64,000 nucleotides of DNA from Sphingobacterium deserti (GCF_000757725.1 NZ_JJMU01000024.1:248001-312000); one strand, 5' to 3'. Counted from the stretch's first letter, positions 19,517 through 28,570 are shown. The notes: generated by a model from the letters alone, not told the origin. Made by a program: numbers and translations.

Positions 19517-20242
19517 TTATTGAAAAATTTCCTCAAGGATGTACAAGGAATGAACGTTTCCAAAATTTTCAGTATGAAGTTTATAAAATTCTAGGATCTT
19601 CTCCAGCAGGTATTTTCGGTCGGCTTTAAGCATTCGTATCTGTTGAGCTTCTTCAAAGCTTGTTTTTAGCAGCATTTGAAAAAGCGTTGTATGGGGTTCC
19701 TGAAGAATATGGCTGTGGGCGGGTAGGTTGTTGCAAAAGACGCCATCCAGCAGGTCGAAGTAAGGGTGAGATCGATCGGATTGATGGAGCGGGAGAAATC
19801 CTAAAAATCGGCTTAATCGCACCAAGAATATGAGGTGAAAATTTGCTAATCCCTCTTGCGTTGAATCAAGCCAAAGGATAGCTTGCACAATGAAATGGAA
19901 GAGAAACGGATCTGCGGATTGCTGACGAAGCACTTTGTAAAGAATCTCATTGATAAACATTGCCAATGCGCTTTTTTGGATATCGAAAGGGATCTCGTGC
20001 AAAAGAGGAAGTTGGCGAACTTCCTGTATACGTTGTAGACCGCCTGAATCTTTATGGTACACCACCATGTCGAGCGGATGCAGTGGCTGAAAAAGATTTG
20101 CGGAAATTTTAGCTTTGGGTTTTTTAGCGCCGTTGATAAGAAAAGCCTGCATGCCGAATGCCTCCGTAAACACATGAGCCACAATACTACTTTCTGAATA
20201 GTTTGTCGTCTTTAAGGCTATTCCCTTTGTTTTGTGGAGCAT
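19517..20242 (-). CDS. recO: DNA repair protein RecO
   Basis: A 241-aa recombination mediator that helps load RecA at gaps with RecF and RecR. The N-terminal OB fold starts MLHKTKGIALKTTNYSESSIVAHVFTEAFG, with KKPKAKISANLFQPLHPLDMVVY after it. The C-terminal helical part follows. Bacteroidota RecO proteins commonly lack the zinc Cys cluster of the E. coli relatives, and no Cys4 motif is seen here. Length is normal for the phylum. It is divergent from the rpmB operon. Confidence 0.9.
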   Translation of the reverse strand: MLHKTKGIALKTTNYSESSIVAHVFTEAFGMQAFLINGAKKPKAKISANLFQPLHPLDMVVYHKDSGGLQRIQEVRQLPLLHEIPFDIQKSALAMFINEILYKVLRQQSADPFLFHFIVQAILWLDSTQEGLANFHLIFLVRLSRFLGFLPLHQSDRSHPYFDLLDGVFCNNLPAHSHILQEPHTTLFQMLLKTSFEEAQQIRMLKADRKYLLEKILEFYKLHTENFGNVHSLYILEEIFQ

Positions 20243-20417
20243 CTTCGTCTGTTAATGTTGTAAATATACGAAGGAATCGGAAAGCATAAGAAAACGATAA
20301 TGTTAATTGTGGAAAACTATTTGTTTAGCTACTGCTAAGTTGCGGGCTGAAAAAAGCTTACTTTTGCTAGATAGCGCAAGGTCTTCCCCAAAATTTAAAA
20401 ATTATTATTTTCCTTCC

Positions 20418-20448
20418 TTGCAATTCCCAAAAGAAATAATGATATTTG
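20418..20448 (+). promoter_or_regulatory. Promoter of the rpmB-rpmG-bL38 operon
   Basis: TTG at 20418-20420 and GATATTTG at 20441-20448 are 20 nt apart. This fits the Bacteroidota -33/-7 arrangement with one mismatch in the -7 box (TAnnTTTG). The rpmB start is 57 bp downstream. Confidence 0.55.
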
Positions 20449-20504
20449 CAAACTCTTTGTGAAAAGAGTAAAAAGACAATAGATAACATTAAAAATCAAA
20501 TATC

Positions 20505-20738
20505 ATGTCAAGAATTTGTGATTTAACAGGCAAGGCGGCATTAAAAGGAAATAACGTTTCGCACTCAAACGTAAAGACTAAACGTAAATTTTACCCAAAT
20601 TTACAGACTAAGCGTTTCTACATTCCAGAAGAAGATCGTTGGATTACGTTGAAAGTATCAACATCTGCAATCAAAACTATTAACAAGAACGGTATTACAG
20701 CAGTTATCAATAAATTTATCCAAAAAGGATCTATTTAA
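20505..20738 (+). CDS. rpmB: 50S ribosomal protein bL28
   Basis: A 77-aa large-subunit protein. It begins MSRICDLTGKAALKGNNVSHSN and continues with TKRKFYPNLQTKRFY, both diagnostic of bL28. It is the first gene of a three-gene ribosomal cluster, as usual in Bacteroidota. Confidence 0.97.
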   Translation: MSRICDLTGKAALKGNNVSHSNVKTKRKFYPNLQTKRFYIPEEDRWITLKVSTSAIKTINKNGITAVINKFIQKGSI

Positions 20739-20808
20739 TTAACACCGCCTGTTATCAAAATATTCATGAAATCTATCTGTCAGCTGGCGGATTAAACAAC
20801 GTAAAACA

Positions 20809-20991
20809 ATGGCTAAAAAGGGAAATAGAGTACAAGTAATCTTAGAATGTACTGAGCACAAGGAAAGTGGTCTTCCGGGCATGTCTCGTTATATCACTAC
20901 AAAGAACAAAAAGAATACAACTGAGCGTTTAGAATTGAAAAAATTCAATCCTGTGCTTAGAAAAGTAACTGTTCACAAAGAAATTAAGTAA
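20809..20991 (+). CDS. rpmG: 50S ribosomal protein bL33
   Basis: A 60-aa large-subunit protein with the bL33 pattern: [14 protein letters not shown], then [32 protein letters not shown]. Only one Cys is visible, so it is the zinc-free form. It lies 70 bp behind rpmB and 40 bp before the bL38 gene. Confidence 0.97.
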   Translation: MAKKGNRVQVILECTEHKESGLPGMSRYITTKNKKNTTERLELKKFNPVLRKVTVHKEIK

Positions 20992-21031
20992 TTAACGTTT
21001 GAGCATTTTGCTCGTTTAAAAATATAAAACA

Positions 21032-21193
21032 ATGGCAAAGAAAGCAGTTGCATCGTTACAAAAAGGGGGTGGTAAAGAGTTTACTAAAGTTGTCCTTACC
21101 GCTAAATCTGCAAAAACTGGAGCATATACTTTCAAAGAGAGTATGGTGCACAACGATAAAGTAAAAGAGGTTTTAGCAGGAGCTTCTAAATAA
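21032..21193 (+). CDS. DUF4295 protein, ribosomal protein bL38
   Basis: A 53-aa, Lys-rich protein: MAKKAVASLQKGGGKEFTKV, then the middle AKTGAYTFKES and ending KVKEVLAGASK. It is the DUF4295 family, found only in Bacteroidota and always next to rpmG. From memory, the cryo-EM structure of the Flavobacterium johnsoniae ribosome revealed a new protein called bL38, and I believe it is this family. It is too short for most gene finders. The position 40 bp behind rpmG and a hairpin terminator 48 bp after its stop support the operon. Confidence 0.9.
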   Translation: MAKKAVASLQKGGGKEFTKVVLTAKSAKTGAYTFKESMVHNDKVKEVLAGASK

Positions 21194-21240
21194 GCTGAGC
21201 AGGAACTTTCCTTTTTTTAAGGTTTATCTTTAAAAACTAA

Positions 21241-21278
21241 GAAGCCGTTTTGGTATACGCCGAAAGGGCTTTTTTAGT
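21241..21278 (+). terminator. Terminator of the ribosomal operon
   Basis: An imperfect stem pairs AAGCCGTTTTGG with CCGAAAGGGCTT and is followed by a T run. It lies between the bL38 stop and the ftsY start. Confidence 0.6.
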
Positions 21279-21343
21279 ATAGCTGATTTTGCCTATATTT
21301 GGCAGGTTGTAAGCAAGGCATAACCATTTATATTAGGTTACAT

Positions 21344-22306
21344 ATGGGATTATTCGATTTCTTTAAGAAAAAACAGGAAACAGAAGAGGCACAGGAAGCT
21401 CTTGATAAAGGTTTGGAAAAAACTAAAGAAGGCTTTCTTTCTAAAATAACCAAGGCTGTAGTTGGGAAATCAACTATCGACGATGAGGTGCTGGATAATC
21501 TCGAAGAGGTACTTGTAATGTCCGATGTAGGCGTGACAACAACGCTCAAAATTGTCGATCGGATCCAAAAACGTGCCGCTCGCGATAAGTACGTCGGAAC
21601 CGATGACCTGAATCGTTTGCTTAAAGAAGAAATTCAAGACCTCCTTGCGGAGAACAATAGCAATGATTTCGAAACCTTTGAATATGGTAGCCATAAGCCC
21701 TATGTCATTATGGTGGTTGGTGTAAATGGGGTTGGCAAAACCACAACTATCGGGAAGCTTGCTCATCAGTTGAAAGAAGCTGGAAATAAGGTGGTGTTAG
21801 GTGCGGCAGATACCTTCCGTGCTGCTGCGGTAGACCAGATTCAGCTTTGGGGTGAGCGCGTAGGTGTACGCGTCGTTGCACAACCTATGGGCTCTGATCC
21901 AGCGTCTGTTGCTTACGATACCGTGAAGTCTGCTGTTGCAAATGGCGATGACGTAGCGATTATAGACACCGCCGGGCGTTTACACAATAAGGTCGGCCTG
22001 ATGAATGAGCTGACCAAGATCAAAAACGTCATGCAAAAAGTGGTGCCTGATGCGCCCCACGAAATATTGTTAGTACTAGACGCATCAACTGGACAGAATG
22101 CCATTGAACAGGCCACACAATTTACGCAAGCGACGGATGTGAATGCGCTGGCCTTAACGAAACTTGACGGCACAGCAAAAGGTGGCGTTGCCATCGGCAT
22201 ATCTGATCAATTCAAAATTCCCGTCAAATATATTGGTGTAGGAGAGAAGATAGGCGATTTGCAGCTGTTCAATAAGAAAGATTTTGTTGAAAGTTTATTT
22301 AAATAG
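21344..22306 (+). CDS. ftsY: Signal recognition particle receptor FtsY
   Basis: A 320-aa SRP GTPase at the inner face of the membrane. The NG domain is complete: P-loop GVNGVGKTTTIGKLA, DTFRAAAVDQ, DTAGRLHNK, TKLDGTAKGG, and YIGVGEKIGDLQLF at the end. The acidic A domain of E. coli FtsY is replaced by a short N-terminus (MGLFDFFKKKQETEEAQEAL) that probably forms the lipid-binding helix. ATG 21344 is chosen; 15 further codons upstream are open but not conserved-looking. rimO follows after 119 bp with a structured leader. Confidence 0.96.
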   Translation: MGLFDFFKKKQETEEAQEALDKGLEKTKEGFLSKITKAVVGKSTIDDEVLDNLEEVLVMSDVGVTTTLKIVDRIQKRAARDKYVGTDDLNRLLKEEIQDLLAENNSNDFETFEYGSHKPYVIMVVGVNGVGKTTTIGKLAHQLKEAGNKVVLGAADTFRAAAVDQIQLWGERVGVRVVAQPMGSDPASVAYDTVKSAVANGDDVAIIDTAGRLHNKVGLMNELTKIKNVMQKVVPDAPHEILLVLDASTGQNAIEQATQFTQATDVNALALTKLDGTAKGGVAIGISDQFKIPVKYIGVGEKIGDLQLFNKKDFVESLFK

Positions 22307-22349
22307 GGAATTCTCCTACGTTTAAACGAAATAAATAAGCTTCTTCGGG

Positions 22350-22418
22350 AGCGCAATAAAGGAAATAGAGGATACGCTCAGGTGCTGGCGACTATGCGAG
22401 CCACCTGGACGCTGAAGA
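22350..22418 (+). other. Possible structured leader RNA before rimO
   Basis: Between ftsY and rimO, GAGCG/CGCTC (near 22350 and 22376) can pair. Directly after, CAGGTG and CACCTG (near 22379 and 22402) close a second imperfect hairpin containing GGC/GCC. The region is GC-richer than usual leaders here. No known riboswitch consensus fits, so this is only a candidate structure. Confidence 0.3.
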
Positions 22419-22425
22419 GAAGAAG

Positions 22426-23760
22426 ATGAAAACAAAATATGCAAAGGTAGCTTCGCCGGTAAGTAAACCGCGAGTCAATGTCGTGACATTGGGCTGTTCC
22501 AAAAACATACATGACTCTGAAGTCTTGATGGGGCAGCTGAAAGGCAACCAAATGGAAGTTGTACATGAAGCTTCCAATATTCGCGCGAACGATATTGTTG
22601 TTATCAATACCTGTGGCTTTATCGACAATGCAAAGCAGGAATCTATTGACACGATTCTACAATATTCCGAGCTTAAAGATCAAGGAAAAGTAAATAAAGT
22701 CATCGTTACGGGCTGTCTTTCTGAGCGATACAAACCTGAACTAGAGGCCGAGATTCCGAATGTAGATGCATACTTCGGCACGAACGATCTGCCCGAATTG
22801 TTGTCGACGATCGGGGCTGATTATAGGCACGAGCTATTGGGCGAACGTTTACTTACTACACCGTCTCATTTTTCATACTTCAAAATCGCAGAAGGCTGTA
22901 ATAGGCCATGCTCATTCTGCGCAATCCCCTTGATGCGCGGCAAACATGTCTCTAAATCGATAGATGATTTAGTGAAAGAAGCGAAATTTTTGGCATCGAA
23001 TGGCACGAAAGAACTTATTCTTATTGCACAAGATCTTACCTACTATGGTCTTGATATTTATGGTAAAAGAAACCTTGCCGATTTGATGCGCCACTTGTCC
23101 GATGTGGACGGTATCGAATGGATTCGCCTGCAATATGCATATCCTTCGGGCTTCCCTATGGATATTTTGGATGCGATGAACGAGCGCGCTAATATTTGCA
23201 ATTATCTTGATATGCCTTTACAACATATTAGTGATAATATGTTAAAATCGATGCGTCGTGGCACAAGCAAGCAAAAGCAAATTGATCTCGTGAATCAAAT
23301 CCGGGATAAAGTGCCTGATATAGCATTGCGCACGACACTTATCTGTGGTTACCCTGGCGAAACTGAGCAAGATTTTGACGAGATGCTTGAGTGGGTAGAA
23401 ACTTCCCGTTTCGATCGTCTAGGTTGTTTTACCTACTCCCACGAGGAAAAGACGCATGCGCATAGCTTGGTAGACGATGTTGCCGAAGAGGTGAAAGAAT
23501 CACGTGTGGAGCAGATTATGGAGGTACAGCAAGGGATTTCCTTTGAAAAAAACCAGGATAAGATTGGTAATAGCTATAAAGTATTAATAGATCGTGTAGA
23601 TGGAGACTATTTTATCGGCCGTACCGAGTATGACTCTCCAGAGGTAGATAACGAAGTCGTTTTGAATGCCAAAGATAATTACGCGCGCATCGGTGATTTT
23701 GTTCACGTGCAGATTGATCGGGCTGAAGATTTCGATCTTTATGGAACGATAATCAAGTAA
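22426..23760 (+). CDS. rimO: Ribosomal protein uS12 methylthiotransferase RimO
   Basis: A 444-aa radical SAM enzyme that methylthiolates Asp88 (E. coli numbering) of ribosomal protein uS12. Cluster-binding cysteines: N-terminal UPF0004 domain TLGCSKNIHDSE, INTCGFIDNAK and VTGCLSERY; radical SAM motif CNRPCSFCAIP. The TRAM domain makes up the C-terminus (about residues 375-440). Length matches RimO rather than MiaB, and SKNIHDSE is the RimO form. It shares its direction with ftsY. Confidence 0.95.
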   Translation: MKTKYAKVASPVSKPRVNVVTLGCSKNIHDSEVLMGQLKGNQMEVVHEASNIRANDIVVINTCGFIDNAKQESIDTILQYSELKDQGKVNKVIVTGCLSERYKPELEAEIPNVDAYFGTNDLPELLSTIGADYRHELLGERLLTTPSHFSYFKIAEGCNRPCSFCAIPLMRGKHVSKSIDDLVKEAKFLASNGTKELILIAQDLTYYGLDIYGKRNLADLMRHLSDVDGIEWIRLQYAYPSGFPMDILDAMNERANICNYLDMPLQHISDNMLKSMRRGTSKQKQIDLVNQIRDKVPDIALRTTLICGYPGETEQDFDEMLEWVETSRFDRLGCFTYSHEEKTHAHSLVDDVAEEVKESRVEQIMEVQQGISFEKNQDKIGNSYKVLIDRVDGDYFIGRTEYDSPEVDNEVVLNAKDNYARIGDFVHVQIDRAEDFDLYGTIIK

Positions 23761-23781
23761 GGAAAAGCATGCCTATTGTAC

Positions 23782-23812
23782 AAATCGCGAGCTAAAAGTT
23801 CGCGATTTTTGT
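23782..23812 (+). terminator. Terminator after rimO
   Basis: A 9-bp stem AAATCGCGA/TCGCGATTT (23782-23790 and 23800-23808) followed by TTGTTTTG, 22 bp past the stop. The stretch to 24020 holds only presumed promoter sequence for bshC. Confidence 0.75.
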
Positions 23813-24020
23813 TTTGTGTATGGCCGATTTTACAGCGATGTATAAAGCTATTGTCAAATAAGCGCTAAAATAGTATCTCACTACCTACCTTTTCTGAAAA
23901 TTATGTAATTTGACGAGCTGTTCGGTGATGCGCAAATTCATTTTATCCATTTATGGATATGCGTAAGAAGTTCTTTCTTTAACATCTTTTGATCCCGAAG
24001 CAACAAAGTAGAAGAGATAA

Positions 24021-25610
24021 ATGAAAGCAACATATATCGATTACAGCGATACCGCAAGTTTTTCGAACACCTTATTGGCCTATTTGTCGAATGACGAACA
24101 GCTGAGGCCGTTTTATGGGGAGCGACCAGATTTAAATGGGTTTCGCGCACAGATAGATCGCCGGCAAGACTTCGAACATCGCAAGCTGCTGGTTTCGCAA
24201 TTACAACAACAATATGGGGAAAAGCTGGAACAATCCCCACGCGTGGCGGCAAATGTATCGATGCTTGGCGAGCGCAATACCTTCACCGTAACCACAGGGC
24301 ATCAGCTAAATATATTTACCGGCCCCCTCTATTTTATCTTTAAAATCGTGACCGCCATTCGTTTGGCAAAAGACTTAAAGGCAGCTTTTCCGGAATATAA
24401 CTTCGTGCCGGTCTATTGGATGGCGACTGAAGACCATGATTTTGCCGAAATTAATCACACCCGTGTTTTCGGAAAGAAGATCAGTTGGGATGTACCGGCA
24501 GTCTCCGGAACGGGTAGGATGTCAACGGAAAGCATCGCGGATGCGGTAAAGCAATATTGTAATACTTTTGGGCTGTCGCCCAATGCTGAGCGACTTAAAG
24601 CTATTGTTGAACAAGCTTATCTGCAAGGACTCTCCCTGGCCGATGCAACCCGGTCTATGGTGAATGAACTTTTCAACCAGCAAGGGCTCGTTATTATCGA
24701 TGCCGATAGAGAAGCGTTTAAACATGTTTTTATCCCCTGTATTCAGCAAGATATATTGGGAGAAAAGAGCGTCAAGGCAATAGCGAATGCATCGAAGAAA
24801 TTGGAGGATCTGGGCTTCCAAACGCAGGTGCATGCTCGAGATATTAATTTCTTCTACCTCACCGATGAATTTCGCGAGCGTATCGTGCGACTGGACGACG
24901 GCCGTTTTGAAGTGCTACATCAAGATATCTACTTCACGGAAGAAGAGCTTCGGGCGGAAATTGAAAAACACCCCGAGCGCTTCAGTCCAAACGTGGTTAT
25001 GCGTCCACTCTATCAGGAAATTATTCTGCCTAATTTGGCTTACATCGGTGGCGGTGCAGAAGTTGTATATTGGCTGCAGCTGAAATCTAATTTCAATCAA
25101 TATGACGTACCCTTCCCGATTCTCGTGCCCCGCAATTCGGCCATGATAACCGATGACGGAATTACCGGAAAGATTTTCCGTTTAGACTTGACATTCAAGA
25201 GTATTTTTAAATCGGCAGATGCTCTTAAAAATGAATATGTACGCAGGCATACCAAGCATCGGCTCAATCTACGTGATGAATGGATGGAACTCAATTCTAT
25301 CTTTGGAAAAATCAAACTACGCACGCATAAGATAGATCCTAGCCTGAGCGCCAGCACAGAAGCCGTAAAAGCACGGCTGAAGAAAGCAATCAACAGCCTG
25401 GAAAAAAAACTCCTTAAAGCGGATAAACATAACTACGAAGACGCGCTGATTCAGATCGAGCGCGTAAAAGACAAACTTTTCCCCAACGGCGGTCTGCAAG
25501 AGCGATCAGAAAATTTTGCGTCGTTGTATGTGAAGCATGGTGAGTCGTTGATAGACGAGTTGGAAAAGCACTTCAATCCGCTCGACTTTAAATTTACAAT
25601 TTTATACTAG
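24021..25610 (+). CDS. bshC: Bacillithiol biosynthesis cysteine-adding enzyme BshC
   Basis: A 529-aa protein that adds Cys to glucosaminyl-malate, the last step of bacillithiol synthesis. Family marks: VTTGHQLNIFTGPLYFIFKIVTAIRLAK, VYWMATEDHDFAEINH with the active-site region, and NLAYIGGGAEVVYWLQLK in the second half. A Lys-rich coiled coil follows at about 415-490. The presence of BshC implies that the cell uses bacillithiol rather than glutathione. The stop overlaps the GTG start of the following Crp-type regulator by one base, so they are coupled. Confidence 0.94.
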   Translation: MKATYIDYSDTASFSNTLLAYLSNDEQLRPFYGERPDLNGFRAQIDRRQDFEHRKLLVSQLQQQYGEKLEQSPRVAANVSMLGERNTFTVTTGHQLNIFTGPLYFIFKIVTAIRLAKDLKAAFPEYNFVPVYWMATEDHDFAEINHTRVFGKKISWDVPAVSGTGRMSTESIADAVKQYCNTFGLSPNAERLKAIVEQAYLQGLSLADATRSMVNELFNQQGLVIIDADREAFKHVFIPCIQQDILGEKSVKAIANASKKLEDLGFQTQVHARDINFFYLTDEFRERIVRLDDGRFEVLHQDIYFTEEELRAEIEKHPERFSPNVVMRPLYQEIILPNLAYIGGGAEVVYWLQLKSNFNQYDVPFPILVPRNSAMITDDGITGKIFRLDLTFKSIFKSADALKNEYVRRHTKHRLNLRDEWMELNSIFGKIKLRTHKIDPSLSASTEAVKARLKKAINSLEKKLLKADKHNYEDALIQIERVKDKLFPNGGLQERSENFASLYVKHGESLIDELEKHFNPLDFKFTILY

Positions 25611-26215
25611 TGGAAAACGCTACGCATAACCTTTTAGAAAGTCGATTTTATGCTTACTATAGTGAGAAAGGCGGCTTATCAGCAGATCATTTTGAAGAGC
25701 TTAAACCCTATTATTCATTTAAAACCGTACCGCATAATACATACTTATTGCGAGAAGGTGAGATAGGGCATTACGCATTTTTTGTGGAGAGCGGCTTATT
25801 ACAGTCTTTCTCGCTGGATGAAAAGGGGGGCGAACATATCCTGCAATTTGCACCAGAAAATTGGATTATTGCGGATCGGGCAAGTCAGTATTTCAATAAG
25901 CCTTCGGACTATTATATTAAAGCTATCGAACATTCTACTGTTGTGTTTATCCAGCCAGCGTTTATGGAAAAGGCGTCGCAATGGAGCAATGAATTTGCCT
26001 GTTTTTTAGAAAATTCGCTACAGCGCAATATCTACATACAACAAAAGCGGATCAATTCGCTGCTGGCGATGACGGCCAAACAACGCTATCTTTCATTTAT
26101 GGATATGTATCCAGGCCTGCTTTTGCGGGTGCCACAATGGATGATTGCTTCCTACTTGGGCATTACGCCGGAAAGCCTCAGTCGGGTGAGGCGTGAACTG
26201 CTTAGCGATCGATAA
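25610..26215 (+). CDS. Crp/Fnr family transcriptional regulator
   Basis: A 201-aa regulator. An N-terminal cyclic-nucleotide-type jelly roll is seen in LLREGEIGHYAFFVESGLLQSF. The C-terminus is helix-turn-helix, with PQWMIASYLGITPESLSRVRREL. The start is GTG, forming TAGTG with the bshC stop; an upstream start would run into bshC. The sensor lacks an obvious cAMP signature, so the ligand is unknown. Translational coupling to bshC suggests, but does not show, a role in thiol or redox response. Its stop directly abuts the stop of the convergent ctlX-like gene with no bases between. Confidence 0.88.
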   Translation: MENATHNLLESRFYAYYSEKGGLSADHFEELKPYYSFKTVPHNTYLLREGEIGHYAFFVESGLLQSFSLDEKGGEHILQFAPENWIIADRASQYFNKPSDYYIKAIEHSTVVFIQPAFMEKASQWSNEFACFLENSLQRNIYIQQKRINSLLAMTAKQRYLSFMDMYPGLLLRVPQWMIASYLGITPESLSRVRRELLSDR

Positions 26216-27130
26216 TTAATAAAACACTTCGGCGATCATGCATCGCGCGCTTCCACCGCCCCCTGTTTCTATGGTAGATAGTGGCGAGTGAATAATCTCT
26301 CCGTACTTTTCAAGTTCTCGTATTTGTTCGGAAGTGAAGCTCTGATAAGCCTGTGTGCTCATCAGAATATGGGGCTCGCCTGTTATGGCATGGAGTTCTA
26401 AAATATTTCCGGCAAAGTGTTCCATCTGCTGTTCCGTAATTTCGATAATGCTTTTTCCACTGTCTTGTAAACGCATAATAAGTTTTTCCCGGGCAAGGAG
26501 GTTATCGACAGCGTCAAGACAAACGACGGCAAATGCCGTCCCTATAGAAAGCATCACGTTCGTATGATAAATTGCTTTGCGCAGTCCACCTACGGTTTGA
26601 TTTGCTTCAAAAATAAAGGGGTCATATCCTAAATCCAGACAAAACTGGTGAACGATGCCCGCATCTGCCCGAGGAGACAAGGCGCAATATGCTGTTCGCT
26701 GTACCCGGTCCAGGATAAGACTTCCTGTCCCTTCCAAAAATCGATGGTCCTGCTCGAATGCTGTGTAATCCAATATATCATCGAATCTTAATCCCCATTT
26801 CTCTAATGCTTCTAAATAATTTAGCTGCCTTTCCCGACGCCGATTTTCAGCAAACATCGGATAAAGCACAGCCGAACGCTTATGAAAAGATATACAGTTG
26901 TTGGGAAAAATACTATCCGGCGTATCGAAAAGACCTTCGTCCTGAATAACTAGCGTGTTTATTCTATGGTCGTTGAGGTGTTGAACAAAGCGATCAAATT
27001 CTTGCAAAGCAAGTTCTGCCGCATTATCAACCATAATGTCTTCTTGAAAATAGTTATTCACTGCGGTTTCCTCATTTTTCCGGAAACGGTATGGTCGAAC
27101 CATTAGGATCGTGTCGGTCGTCTGTTTCAT
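26216..27130 (-). CDS. ctlX: Arginine deiminase-related protein, CtlX-like
   Basis: A 304-aa member of the guanidine-group-modifying (pentein) superfamily. It starts MKQTTDTILMVRPYRFRKNEET. Core features are FPNNCISFH, LEGTGSLILDR with the acidic catalytic residue, YHTNVMLSIGT with the active-site His, and a C-terminal Cys in GGGGSARCMIAEVF. This matches the citrulline hydrolase CtlX described from Francisella. Hydrolysis of citrulline to ornithine is plausible but not proven for this copy. It lies 4 bp after a second pentein gene, so both are one operon. Confidence 0.8.
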   Translation of the reverse strand: MKQTTDTILMVRPYRFRKNEETAVNNYFQEDIMVDNAAELALQEFDRFVQHLNDHRINTLVIQDEGLFDTPDSIFPNNCISFHKRSAVLYPMFAENRRRERQLNYLEALEKWGLRFDDILDYTAFEQDHRFLEGTGSLILDRVQRTAYCALSPRADAGIVHQFCLDLGYDPFIFEANQTVGGLRKAIYHTNVMLSIGTAFAVVCLDAVDNLLAREKLIMRLQDSGKSIIEITEQQMEHFAGNILELHAITGEPHILMSTQAYQSFTSEQIRELEKYGEIIHSPLSTIETGGGGSARCMIAEVFY

Positions 27131-27134
27131 GGTG

Positions 27135-28049
27135 TTAATCTCGATAGAGTGGAAGTGTGGAGCACCGCAATAACCCTTCTTGTTTCCCTATTTCATGGTA
27201 AGGAATCTTCTCTACGGCGAATCCTTTTCTGCTTAGCCATTGGTTAAGCCGGTCAAACCGCTCTTCTGTGACGACAACCTTTTCGGAAATAGAGAATACG
27301 TTACTAAACATTTGGTACATTTCATCTGCGGTGATATGAAGCAGATTTTCTTCGCCAAATAGATCATGTAGGTATTGGTATTCATCCGGATTACGAAAGC
27401 CGCCTTTAAAAATAATTGCCTTATCCGTGCCAACAGGTTGAAAGCAACAGTCGAGGTGCAATGCATTCTTACGGGCATCGGTCATAGATTTTATAAGATC
27501 AAATGCAAGAACTTTTTTATCTGGAAACAACTCCTTCAAAAAGTGTACCCCCTGCATATTGGTGCGCGCCGTATTTAGCGCGGCATAATCGGAGCCGAGA
27601 TAGGTACCCACGAAAAGGTAGTCGTTCCAAACAATCACATCACCACCTTCAATATGAACATCTTCTGGAGGAATAATTAATTTAGAGGGCTCGATCTTTT
27701 TTACGATATGTTGGATCGCTTGCCATTCTGCGGCACGATCGGGCAGTATGTTTGCTTTGATAAGGATATCGTCTATAACAAAACCGATATCGCGAGAGAA
27801 TATCTGATTTAAATCAGGGATGATATCGGGACGATGGACGGTGACTTCATGCCGCTCCAAAACCTGGAGGAAGCGATTTATCTCTTCCTGCATATCCTTC
27901 TCTAGAGGGTAAGTTCCCGCTAAGATGTGCTCTCGGGATTTTGGATCATATGCGTCCGCTGCGTCAGGAGTGGGGCCGTTTTTATCGACTGTTCCTAAAA
28001 TGACCGCACGTAATTTACTTGTCTCGTTTTTGACTGAAAGCTTCAACAT
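27135..28049 (-). CDS. Pentein-superfamily arginine deiminase/amidinotransferase-like hydrolase
   Basis: A 304-aa protein of the amidinotransferase/dimethylarginine dimethylaminohydrolase group. FSRDIGFVI and VHIEGGDVIVWNDYLFVG carry acidic substrate ligands, LDCCFQPVG holds the His/Asp neighbourhood (ALHLD), and the C-terminal nucleophile Cys is in EGLLRCSTLPLYRD. Start ATG 28049 gives MLKLSVKNETSKLRAVILG. It is upstream of ctlX in a two-gene operon. Likely substrates are arginine, citrulline or methylarginines. Sequence alone does not separate a deiminase from an amidinotransferase. Confidence 0.8.
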   Translation of the reverse strand: MLKLSVKNETSKLRAVILGTVDKNGPTPDAADAYDPKSREHILAGTYPLEKDMQEEINRFLQVLERHEVTVHRPDIIPDLNQIFSRDIGFVIDDILIKANILPDRAAEWQAIQHIVKKIEPSKLIIPPEDVHIEGGDVIVWNDYLFVGTYLGSDYAALNTARTNMQGVHFLKELFPDKKVLAFDLIKSMTDARKNALHLDCCFQPVGTDKAIIFKGGFRNPDEYQYLHDLFGEENLLHITADEMYQMFSNVFSISEKVVVTEERFDRLNQWLSRKGFAVEKIPYHEIGKQEGLLRCSTLPLYRD

Positions 28050-28213
28050 AAAAATTAATATAGGTCGCAAATATGATATAAAGATAGTTAATTATTTTGA
28101 TCGTAACCTGTAGCGTAGGTGCTATTTTTATCGATTTATAGGTGGTTTATAAACAGGCGAATTATGAAAAATAACTAACTCGCTTTCTCTCTATTACCTT
28201 TGGTTTTTATATA

Positions 28214-28441
28214 AAAGGCTATTCTAAAGGTACTGTTACGGAACTAGAGCTCGCTGATGGATTGGAGGTGAAAATTGTATAAGGAAAAGGCATAGCAGCA
28301 TTTCGAAAATTTATTGACAACCTGTAGGAGGGGATGACCTCTGAAGTTACAAATAAAGGGGAATTACGCGTTCATAATCAAGAGTTTGTTGCTGCCAAGG
28401 GCCACGCAAACGATTGTTATATTTTTGTCGTAAAGAAATGA
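28214..28441 (+). pseudogene. Decayed gene with two in-frame stops
   Basis: One reading frame runs from 28214 to the TGA at 28439-28441 with a protein-like composition but is broken by TAA and TAG. The pieces read KGYSKGTVTELELADGLEVK, then GKGIAAFRKFIDNL, then MTSEVTNKGELRVHNQEF and onward to CYIFVVKK. Charged and hydrophobic residues alternate as in a real fold. I cannot name the family. It lies between the pentein operon and gcvP. Confidence 0.45.
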
Positions 28442-28473
28442 AATGTCCAGCTATTTATTCGCAGATAAAATCG

Positions 28474-28481
28474 TATTTTTG
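28474..28481 (+). promoter_or_regulatory. Probable gcvP promoter (-7 box)
   Basis: TATTTTTG matches TAnnTTTG, followed by CAC as the likely start region. The gcvP ATG is 90 bp downstream. The leader contains a small GTCTTT/AAAGAC hairpin near 28508. No clear -33 box. Confidence 0.4.
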
Positions 28482-28570
28482 CACTCTCAAAACGTATATG
28501 AAAAAGTGTCTTTCTAAAGACCGCATAGGATGGGTTTAGGATGATGCGAAGGAAAAAGTTAAGCGCAACA

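Noticed and set aside
28490-28570. Possible glycine riboswitch before gcvP
   Set aside because: The leader is only ~85 nt, with one small hairpin and none of the conserved glycine aptamer core.
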